Assembly (NCBI RefSeq): GCF_009870125.1
Contig: NC_046683.1
Coordinates: 2,232,001-2,296,000 of the forward strand
Direction: 5' to 3'
Length of the DNA: 64,000 nt
Source: Drosophila pseudoobscura
Taxonomy: Eukaryota; Arthropoda; Insecta; Diptera; Drosophilidae
Under the pieces are notes generated by a model. It did no database searches, was not told where the DNA came from, and worked only from the letters and a program-made list of their open reading frames with translations. The position numbers were made by a program, and so were the translations under genes. Position 1 is the first letter of the stretch, and each line of letters begins with the position of its first letter. Of the stretch, positions 40,676-48,053 are shown piece after piece.

Positions 40676-43600
40676 AGAGCACCAAGAGTCGGTTCTGTGC
40701 TCATTCTCGCAGCAGGAAACAGCAGACACCGAGTGCTGGAGAGGCAAGCAGTGCACTGCCCCTCTCTCTCTCTCTCTCTCTGTCTCTCTCTGTCTCTCTC
40801 TCCCTCTCGTTATGAAATACAGATTAAATTTGGTCGCCTTCTGAGTTGCTTGGCGATAAGTTCGATTCAGTTGCCATATGAAATTCTCGACATGACGGCC
40901 GTCCAGCGCGCACTCTTATCGTAGTTTATGATTAAATGAATGAATACTCGCGTTTAAACATTCTCTAGAGGTCATCGCGACTAAGAAACTGTATTAGTTC
41001 GAAGTGAAATTGCAGTATTTTATATATGTATGTGGTATTAATTTTGTGATTCCCCGAAAAGACCCATCCGCCCGGGGGTATTCGCACAGTCGCTCCCTTT
41101 CTGTGGCTATCTGTGAGTGTTTCTGTTGCTGCTTTTCAGCATTTACAACACTTAAATTGTAAATAATGCCGATTTGGTTAGCCCCAAAGAGAGACAGCAA
41201 GGGGCAGAGAGTGGAGGGTAGGGGGGAGGGGGGGTGAGAGGCAAAACCTCGGCATTCACTTTTCGAGTGTGTAATGGCCAAAGCCACTTGCCTTTGTCAA
41301 CAAATTTGCGTTTAAATGGCTCATGTGACTGCCAGGCACACAGCCACCATGGTGCCGCCCCGCCCCGTACCGCCCCGTACCGCCCATCCAGCGAGTGGTG
41401 GTATCCATCCTTTCTTTTGTTCTTTGCGATTCGGATTTAATGTATTTTTAAATTATGTTGATTTCTTTCGCTCTGGCCTGCGCGCACATCAGCGGAGTAA
41501 AGGAGGATAATCTTCTCCTTTCTCCTGTCTTCCCGCTCCGCCAGGAGACGGCCGAAACAGAGGACTAGAACTGGAGACAGGCTGAACTGAGTGTGTGTGT
41601 GGCGCTCTTTCTCTTAATTGGCTTTTCATTTTGCGGAGAATGGGATTTGGCCTTGGGCTGTGTCGCAGCATGAGGCATTAATCAACACTGGCTTAAGCCA
41701 CACGAATGACTGATGGAAGCAGTTCTGCCACAATTTTCTAAGAACAAAATTGTTAAGCTGGCAGCACTGGATGGAAGGCACATATATCCCTTAGTTCCTT
41801 AGTTCAAGTTAAAGTTAAAGTTCCTTACTTTTGACCCAACAACATAACCTAAAACTTGTTCCAATATTTACATGAATGTATAGAAGAATCACCATGAATC
41901 TGCACAATTTTATGGTAGCATTTTTGAATGAATTCTGCGCGAAATTCAAATGGCCGTTGGCCACGTACGAAGTGCTTCCGAAGCGCAATGGCTTTTTTTG
42001 TATGCTGAAGTTCAAAGATGTGTCTACCACTGGCGAGGGTAACGTAACAACATGGTTGCAAGAATGCTGTTGCACGCTCATCACGGTTTCTTTCAGGCGC
42101 CTCGAAGAACATGGCCAAACAGGTGGCGGCTCTGTGCATGTGGAAGAAGATACTCAAGATACCGGTGATCAGTGCCATCCTGAACCAGTCCGATGCCTCG
42201 CTGATGATGGCCACCAGCGCCCTTGCCTTGTTCGGGGAGGACTATTTGCTGAGCCTTAAGCAGCGCAAGAAGCTGCGCGACCTTCTGGTCCTCGTGGCGG
42301 CCAACATGGAAGGCGAGCCACTTGCCATCGCAGAGCCCATCGCAGAGCGCATCGTAGAACCCATCGCAGAGTCCATCCCCACTCCAGCGAGCCTTGGAAT
42401 CTACGAACTGCCGTATCCGGATGTCGAACCTGTTGTGAAGTATATGACTGAGGCAAAGGTACCTCCTCTTGTGCACGTCAGACCCAAGCCATCCACCATC
42501 CGAAAGAAAGCTCCAGAGAGCCTGGGACACAACGGGAGTCCGTATCCGTATGAGGAGGCTGCTGAGAAGACAGTCGGCGAAAATTCTCTCAAGCTGGATC
42601 CTCATTACGGGCGAAATATACCCGACCCCGGCTCCACCTCATATGGCATGCGCACCCACCTCTTGCAAGATGATTATTTTTATAAATTTCCCAAAGATCT
42701 CAAAGAGGCTGCTTTTAGGGTCATCAACTCCAAGGACTTTGAGACCAGGAAGGAACAGGCCGAGGCCCTGCTGGCCGCCTTGCAGCTAAACTACACCTTG
42801 GCCCCGGTGGCGTGCAAGAGCACCAAGGATCCGCTCGTCTCATTGAAGCTCCACTGTGATTATAATGGGCTGTTTATAGACCAAAAGAGCAACATATATA
42901 ACCATATCATCGAGTACCTCGCCGATATGCTAAGCTAAAAGCAAAAGACAGCAAAAAAGGACTGTATCCAAGACAAGGAGACCCCTAAGAAGGATGTATT
43001 TTTTTACTGTATCATGTAGAAGGCTCTCAGGAATAAAAAAATTTCAAATAAATCTTCATAGAAATTAATTTGAGGCCATTCTCCGGCTATAATAGTGATT
43101 ATTTCCTTGTGATATGAGACTGAGAGACAGACGGAAATTAGCTCAAAAATGTATACGTATAGTGTGGCAGATGGCACATGCCCCTCTTTGATTGTAGGGT
43201 ACCAGAAGTCAATTATGCAATGCTTTCGATGCTGGCTTTTCGGTTGAGGAGATGCGATGCGATGCGATGCGATGCGACTCGATTCGATGGCAAAATAATA
43301 TTTAAATGAAAACCAAAAGGCAAAATCAATGTCACAATCAAAAGTTGCATAAATAAAGCTCTCTCTCTCTTTCTCTCTCTCTATGTGTCTCTCTCTCGCT
43401 CTGGCCCGTGCCCCCTGCTCCGTGCTTCTTGCCTCTTCTGTGCTGCTTCTGTTATACATAGATTGGCATTCCCGTCTGGCCTGTCCGCAATATCCACTGT
43501 CTGTTACGGTGTCAGCAGCCATTTACAATTTACAATTTACATTTTTTTTCAGAGTTTTTACGTTAACGTTTACATAATTCAGGCAATAAGCGCCGCTCGA

Positions 43601-44564
43601 AACAAGTTTTGTAAGCCAGAAAGGCAGGCAGGCAGGCAGGCAGGCAGCCCCGCTGAGGCGGCACAAAAGAAAGTGAAATCGAAAGAAGAAATTTAACACA
43701 TATACTCGTATTTAGTAGGTACATATATTGAACGATACACAGAGTATAGGATGGATTGATTACGAGGGGAGTTGGATGCAAATAAAAGTAGGCGGATAGG
43801 CAAATAAACGAAAGCAAAAGTTGACCATGAAAATCTCTCTGTGTGTGACAGAGACAGGCAGACAGATCAGATTTGCATATTCATGAAGTTCATGAATCTG
43901 GCAGATACATATTTCCGATATCCGTGTGTATCCGCGAGGTATGTAAATGTGTGCCGCTTGCTCTGCCGCTTGCTCTGCCTCTGGCTGAATCGTTAATTAG
44001 TATGAGCAACTATCTGCAAAAGCTGCCGCTAATCAAGTTGGAGGTCAGTCCGGCAGTTGCCGATTACGTAAAAGGAAGAGCGATGCGGCCTGGCTGGAGA
44101 TGAGAGTCCAAGTGCCCCCCCCCCCACCCCCACGGCCAGGACAGCGCTGACCTTGCACAGCGGCTGGGTGGGGGTGGGGGGTAAAACCAGTTGGACAGAC
44201 TGCCAGACGAGATGCCATCATCTTCCATGTTACCTAATTCGATGTCGTACAGGAAGCAGACCTCGCAGGCACTCCACTCAGAGAGAGAGAGAGAGACGGG
44301 TGTGTAGGGGGGTGGGGGGGGGGGGGCTTTCTTTTGGCTTTATTTCGCTGGCAATCGAAACACGAACACACAGTAACAAAAAACTGACCACAAAACAAAA
44401 AAATAATGATATAGGGGTATATGTACTCGTATATGGACTCGCAACGAATGCGGAAACGCTAGCCAGATGGTGTGTGGCGACTCCTTCTGCTGCCCAGGAC
44501 ACTTACCGTTCACACTAGCCACAATGAGCAGCGTTGCAGCGACTAGACAATGCTGCAGTTGCAT
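2215..44564 (-). CDS. Cda4: Chitin deacetylase-like protein Cda4 (8 coding exons)
   Basis: Secreted cuticle or tracheal matrix protein of the chitin-deacetylase-like family. The spliced CDS is join of 44564-44507, 34488-34397, 34316-34205, 27768-27641, 21841-21699, 6864-6645, 5623-5238 and 2545-2215 on the minus strand. It totals 1470 nt and 489 aa, all junctions are GT/AG and every phase matches. Residues 1-20 form a signal peptide. Residues 28-84 are a CBM14/peritrophin-A domain with six Cys (30, 45, 51, 61, 74, 82). A short Pro/Ala linker and a Cys-rich segment (about 87-125) follow, and then a polysaccharide deacetylase domain (about 131-380) with LTFDGAVN (137-144), GHEVATES (190-197), RAPFLKPGRN (238-247), YDSS (260-263) and PFHTNW (355-360). 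Length and domain order (one CBM14, no LDLa) fit Cda4 rather than serp or verm, which carry LDLa, or the longer Cda5. The usual metal-binding D/H/H positions are G141, E196 and Q200. The symbol is assigned from recollection of the family. Confidence 0.85.
2546..5237 (-). other. Cda4 intron 7
   Basis: Noncoding. It contains a CTCCTG/CTCCAG-rich tract (about 4052-4160) that gives mirrored low-complexity ORFs on both strands, and a (GA)n tract at about 4838-4856. No gene supported. Confidence 0.7.
5238..5623 (-). CDS. Cda4: Cda4 coding exon 7 (deacetylase core)
   Basis: 386 nt encoding residues 252-379 and two bases of codon 380. It includes YDSSITVP, a Cys-rich loop (CKSGTCPSRTFPGVWEVP) and PFHTNW near the active-site cleft. 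The acceptor is CGTAAAG and the donor is TT|GTGAGT. Confidence 0.92.
5624..6644 (-). other. Cda4 intron 6
   Basis: 1.0 kb, noncoding. It shows the short palindrome-like TGATGTCATGTCATGTCACG near 5948 and a GGACGTCGGACGTCGG patch just before exon 6. No gene supported. Confidence 0.7.
6645..6864 (-). CDS. Cda4: Cda4 coding exon 6 (deacetylase motifs 2 and 3)
   Basis: 220 nt encoding residues 178-251. It contains GHEVATESISQ, the equivalent of the NodB motif with two metal-binding His (here Glu196 and Gln200), and RAPFLKPGRN (motif 3). The donor is AAG|GTGAGT. Confidence 0.9.
7454..7512. repeat. GGCACC hexamer repeat
   Basis: About nine GGCACC/GGCACT/TGCACT units. Confidence 0.8.
9482..9492 (-). 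promoter_or_regulatory. Motif-1-like (M1BP) site
   Basis: TAGTGTGACCA is the reverse complement of an exact match to the Drosophila core-promoter Motif 1 consensus (YGGTCACACTR). Three weaker matches lie upstream between about 9279 and 9318. No gene start is evident nearby, so function is uncertain. Confidence 0.3.
10077..10110. repeat. (GT)n microsatellite
   Basis: About 34 bp of GT repeats with one interruption; a (CA)n tract follows at 10215-10271. Confidence 0.9.
10215..10271. repeat. (CA)n microsatellite
   Basis: Imperfect for the first half, then an uninterrupted AC run of about 32 bp. Confidence 0.9.
12481..12505. repeat. (CAT)n trinucleotide tract
   Basis: CAT repeats followed by CGTAGT/CGT-rich sequence. 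Together these create long low-complexity ORFs on both strands (about 12437-13156). Confidence 0.85.
13230..13246. repeat. Poly-G run
   Basis: 17 consecutive G. Confidence 0.9.
13562..13771 (+). CDS. Possible small orphan ORF in Cda4 intron 5 (69 aa)
   Basis: Not recognised. The 69-aa product is basic and free of simple repeats, which is unusual among short ORFs in this intron. It begins MDGNKECTFTFSKGKLF and ends IKQEELPSNGMS. A GTAAGT donor-like site sits inside it (about 13670), so part could be an exon rather than a complete ORF. Its TAA stop overlaps the ATG of a second ORF (TAATG at 13769-13773) that runs to 14025 (84 aa, hydrophilic). That second stretch is open in two frames, which weakens the case for selection. 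No promoter or poly(A) signal was assigned. Confidence 0.25.
   Translation: MDGNKECTFTFSKGKLFLQVPRRDGITKEYKVDFQVVSFAKPRLTKLTKLGALSRRNIKQEELPSNGMS
16042..16080. promoter_or_regulatory. Pair of perfect DRE (TATCGATA) sites in Cda4 intron 5
   Basis: TATCGATA occurs at 16042-16049 and 16073-16080, with further CGATT/TATCG variants between and around them. DREF and BEAF-32 bind such CGATA clusters at housekeeping promoters and domain borders. No gene start is recognisable beside them. Confidence 0.5.
17553..17588. repeat. (GT)n microsatellite
   Basis: 36 bp uninterrupted GT run; a shorter one lies at about 17356-17381. Confidence 0.9.
18193..18224. repeat. CCCAATG heptamer repeat
   Basis: Four tandem copies. 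Confidence 0.85.
21699..21841 (-). CDS. Cda4: Cda4 coding exon 5 (deacetylase motif 1)
   Basis: 143 nt encoding residues 131-177 and most of codon 178. It contains LTFDGAVN, the motif-1 equivalent, where the second Asp of canonical TFDD is Gly141. The acceptor is CTGCAG and the donor is AG|GTGAGT. Confidence 0.9.
21842..27640 (-). other. Cda4 intron 4 (5.8 kb)
   Basis: Noncoding. It holds GTACGGCA repeats near 22995-23046, GCTGGTT repeats near 25620-25655, (GT)n near 25842-25865 and CTGTAG repeats near 27127-27155. No gene supported. Confidence 0.65.
27641..27768 (-). CDS. Cda4: Cda4 coding exon 4 (linker and Cys-rich segment)
   Basis: 128 nt encoding a Pro/Ala-rich linker and then CSTEDCALPYCFCSKDG (within residues 88-130), the Cys-rich stretch that precedes the deacetylase domain in this family. 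The exon ends in phase 0 with the donor AAAAG|GTAACT. Confidence 0.9.
28092..28123. repeat. (GT)n microsatellite
   Basis: 32 bp uninterrupted run. Confidence 0.9.
29485..29550. repeat. GGACAGGACG minisatellite
   Basis: Several 10-bp units, the last three nearly perfect. A related GGACAG-rich patch is at about 30045-30110. Confidence 0.8.
34205..34316 (-). CDS. Cda4: Cda4 coding exon 3 (second half of CBM14)
   Basis: 112 nt encoding CVDGYPYLNRCPSGLYF and onward (residues 51-87), with Cys51, 61, 74 and 82 of the CBM14 domain. Tyr, Trp-like aromatics and Phe around the Cys pattern are typical chitin-contact residues. Only an 80-nt intron separates it from exon 2. The donor is AA|GTAAGT. Confidence 0.9.
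34397..34488 (-). CDS. Cda4: Cda4 coding exon 2 (first half of CBM14)
   Basis: 92 nt encoding residues 20-50, with Cys30 and Cys45 of the chitin-binding domain. The acceptor is a TTCTTAG, the donor is CAG|GTGAGT, and the exon ends in phase 0. Confidence 0.88.
37332..37357. repeat. Poly-C run
   Basis: 26 consecutive C following GCCGCCG. Confidence 0.9.
39918..39954. repeat. (CT)n tract
   Basis: About 27 bp pure CT, then interrupted CT. Confidence 0.85.
40638..40672. repeat. (CT)n tract
   Basis: About 35 bp uninterrupted CT; another imperfect tract at 40761-40804. Confidence 0.9.
41894..42938 (+). CDS. R2D2-like dsRNA-binding protein (divergent paralogue), nested in Cda4
   Basis: CDS join(41894..42038, 42097..42938), 328 aa. 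The 58-nt intron has a GGTAACG donor and a CTTTCAG acceptor, and splicing restores TGEGASKNMAKQVAALCMW. Residues 4-71 form a dsRBD: helix 1 LNEFCAKFKWPLATYEV, strands NGFFCMLKF, and the SKNMAKQVAA helix-2 motif. Residues about 158-176 (VEPVVKYMTEAKVPPLVHV) resemble the start of a second dsRBD, but the rest of that domain is not recognisable. The C-terminal 90 residues (DDYFYKF, LKEAAFRVINSKDFET, NIYNHIIEYLADMLS) match by eye the R2D2 C-terminal region that contacts Dicer-2. In flies R2D2 partners Dicer-2 to load siRNAs into Ago2. D. melanogaster r2d2 is autosomal (2L) and 311 aa, so this is probably a paralogue. An in-frame ATG at 41876 is possible; 41894 (ACCATG) has the better context. An EPIAE-type repeat (residues 128-143) lies in the middle. 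Poly(A) signals at 43032 and 43047. Confidence 0.8.
43032..43052 (+). terminator. Poly(A) signals of the R2D2-like gene
   Basis: AATAAA at 43032-43037 and again at 43047-43052, about 95-115 nt after the stop codon. They imply a short 3' UTR. Confidence 0.6.
44507..44564 (-). CDS. Cda4: Cda4 coding exon 1 (signal peptide)
   Basis: The start ATG is at 44564-44562. Nineteen codons plus one base encode a hydrophobic leader (LVAATLLIVASVNG) that would be cleaved near residue 20. The donor is GTAAGT directly after 44507. This is the first ATG downstream of the predicted TSS that opens a signal peptide joining in phase to exon 2. Confidence 0.8.
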
Positions 44565-44764
44565 CTTGAAGCTTCCACACACCGATTCGATTCGATACGA
44601 TTCGATTCTGTCTTGGGCGGTCTTTGCAACGTGGTATCGATTCAACAGCGGTCTCGATTCGATTCGAACTCGATTCGAGCGAAACAGCGGGAGAGCGAGA
44701 CAGAACGAGAGGGCGAGCGAGGGAGAGAGAGACGTCCGCCGCGAGCAAATGCAAACCGCCAACT
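44565..44764 (-). other. Predicted Cda4 5' UTR with GATTC repeats
   Basis: Sequence between the Inr and the start codon. It is rich in copies of CGAATCGAATCGA-type repeats (about 44583-44680) and a GA-rich patch. No in-frame coding extension was recognised. Confidence 0.5.
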
Positions 44765-44766
44765 GA
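44732..44766 (-). promoter_or_regulatory. Core promoter of Cda4: Inr + DPE
   Basis: On the minus strand, TCAGTT runs from 44766 with its A (+1) at 44764, a strong Drosophila initiator. GGACGT lies at exactly +28 to +33 (44737-44732) and matches the downstream promoter element RGWYV at its required spacing. No TATA box was noted upstream. The predicted TSS is 200 nt upstream of the start codon. Confidence 0.6.
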
Positions 44767-47700
44767 TCGAAGACTTGGGCCAACAAATTGCAAGAAGCCA
44801 ACACTTGAGTGGCCAGCCACTTGGCCAAGTTAGAGCCGCAGAGCACTCGCTGGATGAGTGGCTTCGAGAGCAGCCAGAGATGCTCTCTGGGAACACAGAT
44901 GGGAAAAAAGGCTAGAAAACTGCTGTGGAAAATAGCTAGAAGACAGAAAAAAGTGCCCGCAAAACGGCGCATGGAGAAGGTAAGCATTGAACTCCTTGGA
45001 TTGTCTTCTTAGTACCTTTTGCTGCTACTTAAGTCCAGAATTTTGTACCTTTGAAGCATTCAGTAATCGAAACGCTTCCAGCCAAAACCCACAGCTCTGA
45101 TCGGCGTTCGATGGATCGTTCGAGTGCGGAGCTCGGCAAACAAACTCAATTCACTTTCAACTGGAACTGGTATTGGGCTGGGGGCTCTGTCTCTGCTCCG
45201 TCTACGTCTCCGTCTCCGTCTCTATCTGGGCAATATGGCTGGATTCGTTGGCGTTTCAGTCTGCAGCCGGTTTGAGCCGAGTCGGAGCTGGGCTGTGCTG
45301 GGCGCATGCGTGCGCATTTCAATGAGGGGCTCCGCCATGTGGGCTCCAAGCGATACCCAGCATAATGGCCTGCCCATCCATATGCATGACAGCCTATCGT
45401 ACCATCTGCCTTGGATCTATCTATCTGTCTGTCTATCTGTGTATGTATATATGGCTTATAGCTTCTAATGATTGGAACAAGTTCTTGGCTCATTTCAGAT
45501 GCCAGATGCGGACATATCGGACCCTCGGGGTGTACCCACAGTGTTTGCATATCAATCAAGTGTTAATTGAATAATACAGTTATCGGCAACTGCAGACACA
45601 AGAGAGACAGGCACCCACAACGTAGATTGCATCATCAACAAGCCCATTCGCCGGAGAACCCATCGAGAACCTCAGCCCGTGGATAACTTTATTGGCTTCG
45701 TGTCGTGACTGAGTGAACCACAACAACCACACAAACCAGTTGGCCGAAAACTTTAACGTTTCGTGTCTAGAACCCGCCAGCCAAAAAAAGAAAAAACAAT
45801 CCAATAATTAAATTTCAAATTCAATTCCAGAAGAAATATTCATCGAAACCTATGCAAGCCACAGACTTGATGGAGAATCAGTTGAAAGAGTTGGCTTTGC
45901 TGCCAACGATCTGGCTTATAGCCATGGGATGGTAGGAGTATCTGAGGGCGAGGATGATATCTGTACAGATCTGTGCCCGATCTTGCGACATCCCGCCCCT
46001 GCGATGGACAGATGGACAGATGGAATCCGAGTCCGAATCAGCAAAACTGGTCACCAACCAGTATATTCCGATACATACATATATTTAGCCCGGCTCTGCA
46101 CCTGTACGGGCATTCGATGCACAAAAACTTTCGATTTTAGTTTGAAATGTCAATAGAACTTGAATTCATTTAGGGTTTCTGCTGCTGGCGCTGTTGCTGT
46201 CGCTTTATCCGGATTTCATTTGATTTGACTTTGGCTTTTGTACACACGGCGTACACACACACACACACGCGCGTAAACAATTTAATTTTGAAACAATGGG
46301 AATTTATAAATCGAGATACGGATAACCAGAGATAAGTCCGTCAATGAACAGTCCGTCTGTCCCTTTGATGGAAATTTGAAAATTCAAATTTGAAACTGAA
46401 GAGCAACTGAATCGGCTGAGCGCGGGCTTAGTCTTAATACCCTTGCTTTAGCTAGTATATGTATTAAATGTGATTGGATGGAGACTCTTTTTGGCTCTGA
46501 AAGTGAAAGTAGAGAGAAGCTCCCTCCTCTCGAGTCGGGCAATCAAGATCTGTGTCTGTGTCTCTCTGTGTGGACAAGTGGACAAGTTTTTTGGGCTCTG
46601 TGAATAGCCAATGAGTACTACTCACAACTCACTTTGGACCCGTCGTTGGGGGGGGGGGCCTCCCATTGCCCTTCCTGTAAAATTATTTGCATTTCCAAAA
46701 AACTATTTCCCCTCCAAGTGGGGCACACACACGAGATTTTGTTTTGTTTTGTTTTGTTTTGGTTTTTTTTTCATGAATATTCATGCACTCAGTGCGGTTC
46801 ATGGCTATAAGGCTGAAACTGAGAACACAATCGACCTCGAATGGCAGGCAGAGCAATCCTTAAACGTTTTCTCAGGCTTCCCAACTAATAAAAAAAAACA
46901 GGAATTTGTCAGCTCATAGAATTTCGTTACGCACTGTATTTGGTGCGTATGTGGCAGTGGGAAAAATTGTTGGCCATTTAAACCAATAAATATGTAAATT
47001 TTTCATAAATTTAATTAAATTCACTCACAAAAGGGTCCCCAATGCCCCCCTTCCCCCCTTCCCGCCTTTACTGCAACGAAAGTTGTGGCCCTATAGCCTC
47101 CCCCCCACCACACCCCCACCCCTTTCCAGCACCCATTAAGAGGGAAAAAGTGGTGGAGAAATGAAGAAGTTTTCCTCTCTCTCGCTCGTATTTTGCGGAG
47201 ATCCATGGCTGAGTTGTTTCAGTGAATGAGTGAGAATAAAAGTTGGAGAATTGTATGCAAATATCTATCGCTGGCGGAGGCATTGAGCGGATCCATCCAG
47301 CTCCAGCTCCAGCGCCAGCTGCAGGTGCCAGATGCTTGAAAGAGTGAATGCCTGGCTGACTGACTGACAGACAGACGGATGGACAGATGGACAGATGGAG
47401 TGACTGACGGAATGGCGGCTCCTTGGCAAGTCCTGAGACCGAGGCAAAAGTTATGAAAGTTTTTTGATGATAAATGGAGCTCCACCCCCCGCCCCACAAG
47501 AATTTTATAGTTTTGTTTATAACAAAACAATATAATACAACAATGGAAAGGCAAAGGAAAAGGAAAATGTATGCCTCAGCAGAAAGCACCATCCGATGGG
47601 GTGACCTACTCCTCCGGCACCCTCTCCTTGGTGTCTTTCAATTAGAATTTACTTAATTTTCCAGCGATTTTGGCTCAAAGGAATTGCATGAATTGACAAT

Positions 47701-48053
47701 GCAAAAGAAGACCCTGCATAATACAAGTGAGTATTTTATTCTTTCAATTCAAATTAATGTCATATCATAGCTGGATATCCAGAGAATAATGAACGAAACC
47801 AAGGAAGGGTCGGAGTCTCGAGTCAGGGGCCTGCAGGGGCCCCTCCAAAGGTCCCACAGAAATGCCGATCGTCGTGGACGAGCCTCTCTGTAAGAAATAA
47901 TCGGATAGTTTTGATTTGATTTACTTACGATATAAATATTCATTCCAGAACCCTTTGTAGGCACTTTGTGTACACTACAATTTCCAGACATCACTGAAAA
48001 CAAGCTCAAACAACAAACGCTCACACAGATACACACATACAGAGCGATAAACC
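44765..48053. other. Intergenic region between Cda4 and the DUF389 gene
   Basis: No supported coding gene. It probably holds upstream regulatory DNA of Cda4 and the 5' leader of the DUF389 gene. A possible 5' UTR intron of the latter runs from GTGAGT at 47727 to CAG at 47948, but its polypyrimidine tract is weak. (CA)n near 46253-46267. Confidence 0.5.

Larger units (their letters stand above)
34489..44506 (-). other. Cda4 intron 1 (10 kb), host of a nested gene
   Basis: Contains the plus-strand R2D2-like gene at 41894-42938. The rest appears noncoding, with a 26-base C run at 37332-37357 and long (CT)n tracts at 39918-39954, 40638-40672 and 40761-40804. Confidence 0.7.

Noticed and set aside
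42093..42605. 170-aa antisense ORF over the R2D2-like gene
   Set aside because: Antisense shadow; the plus strand gives a dsRBD and a conserved C-terminus with consensus splice sites.
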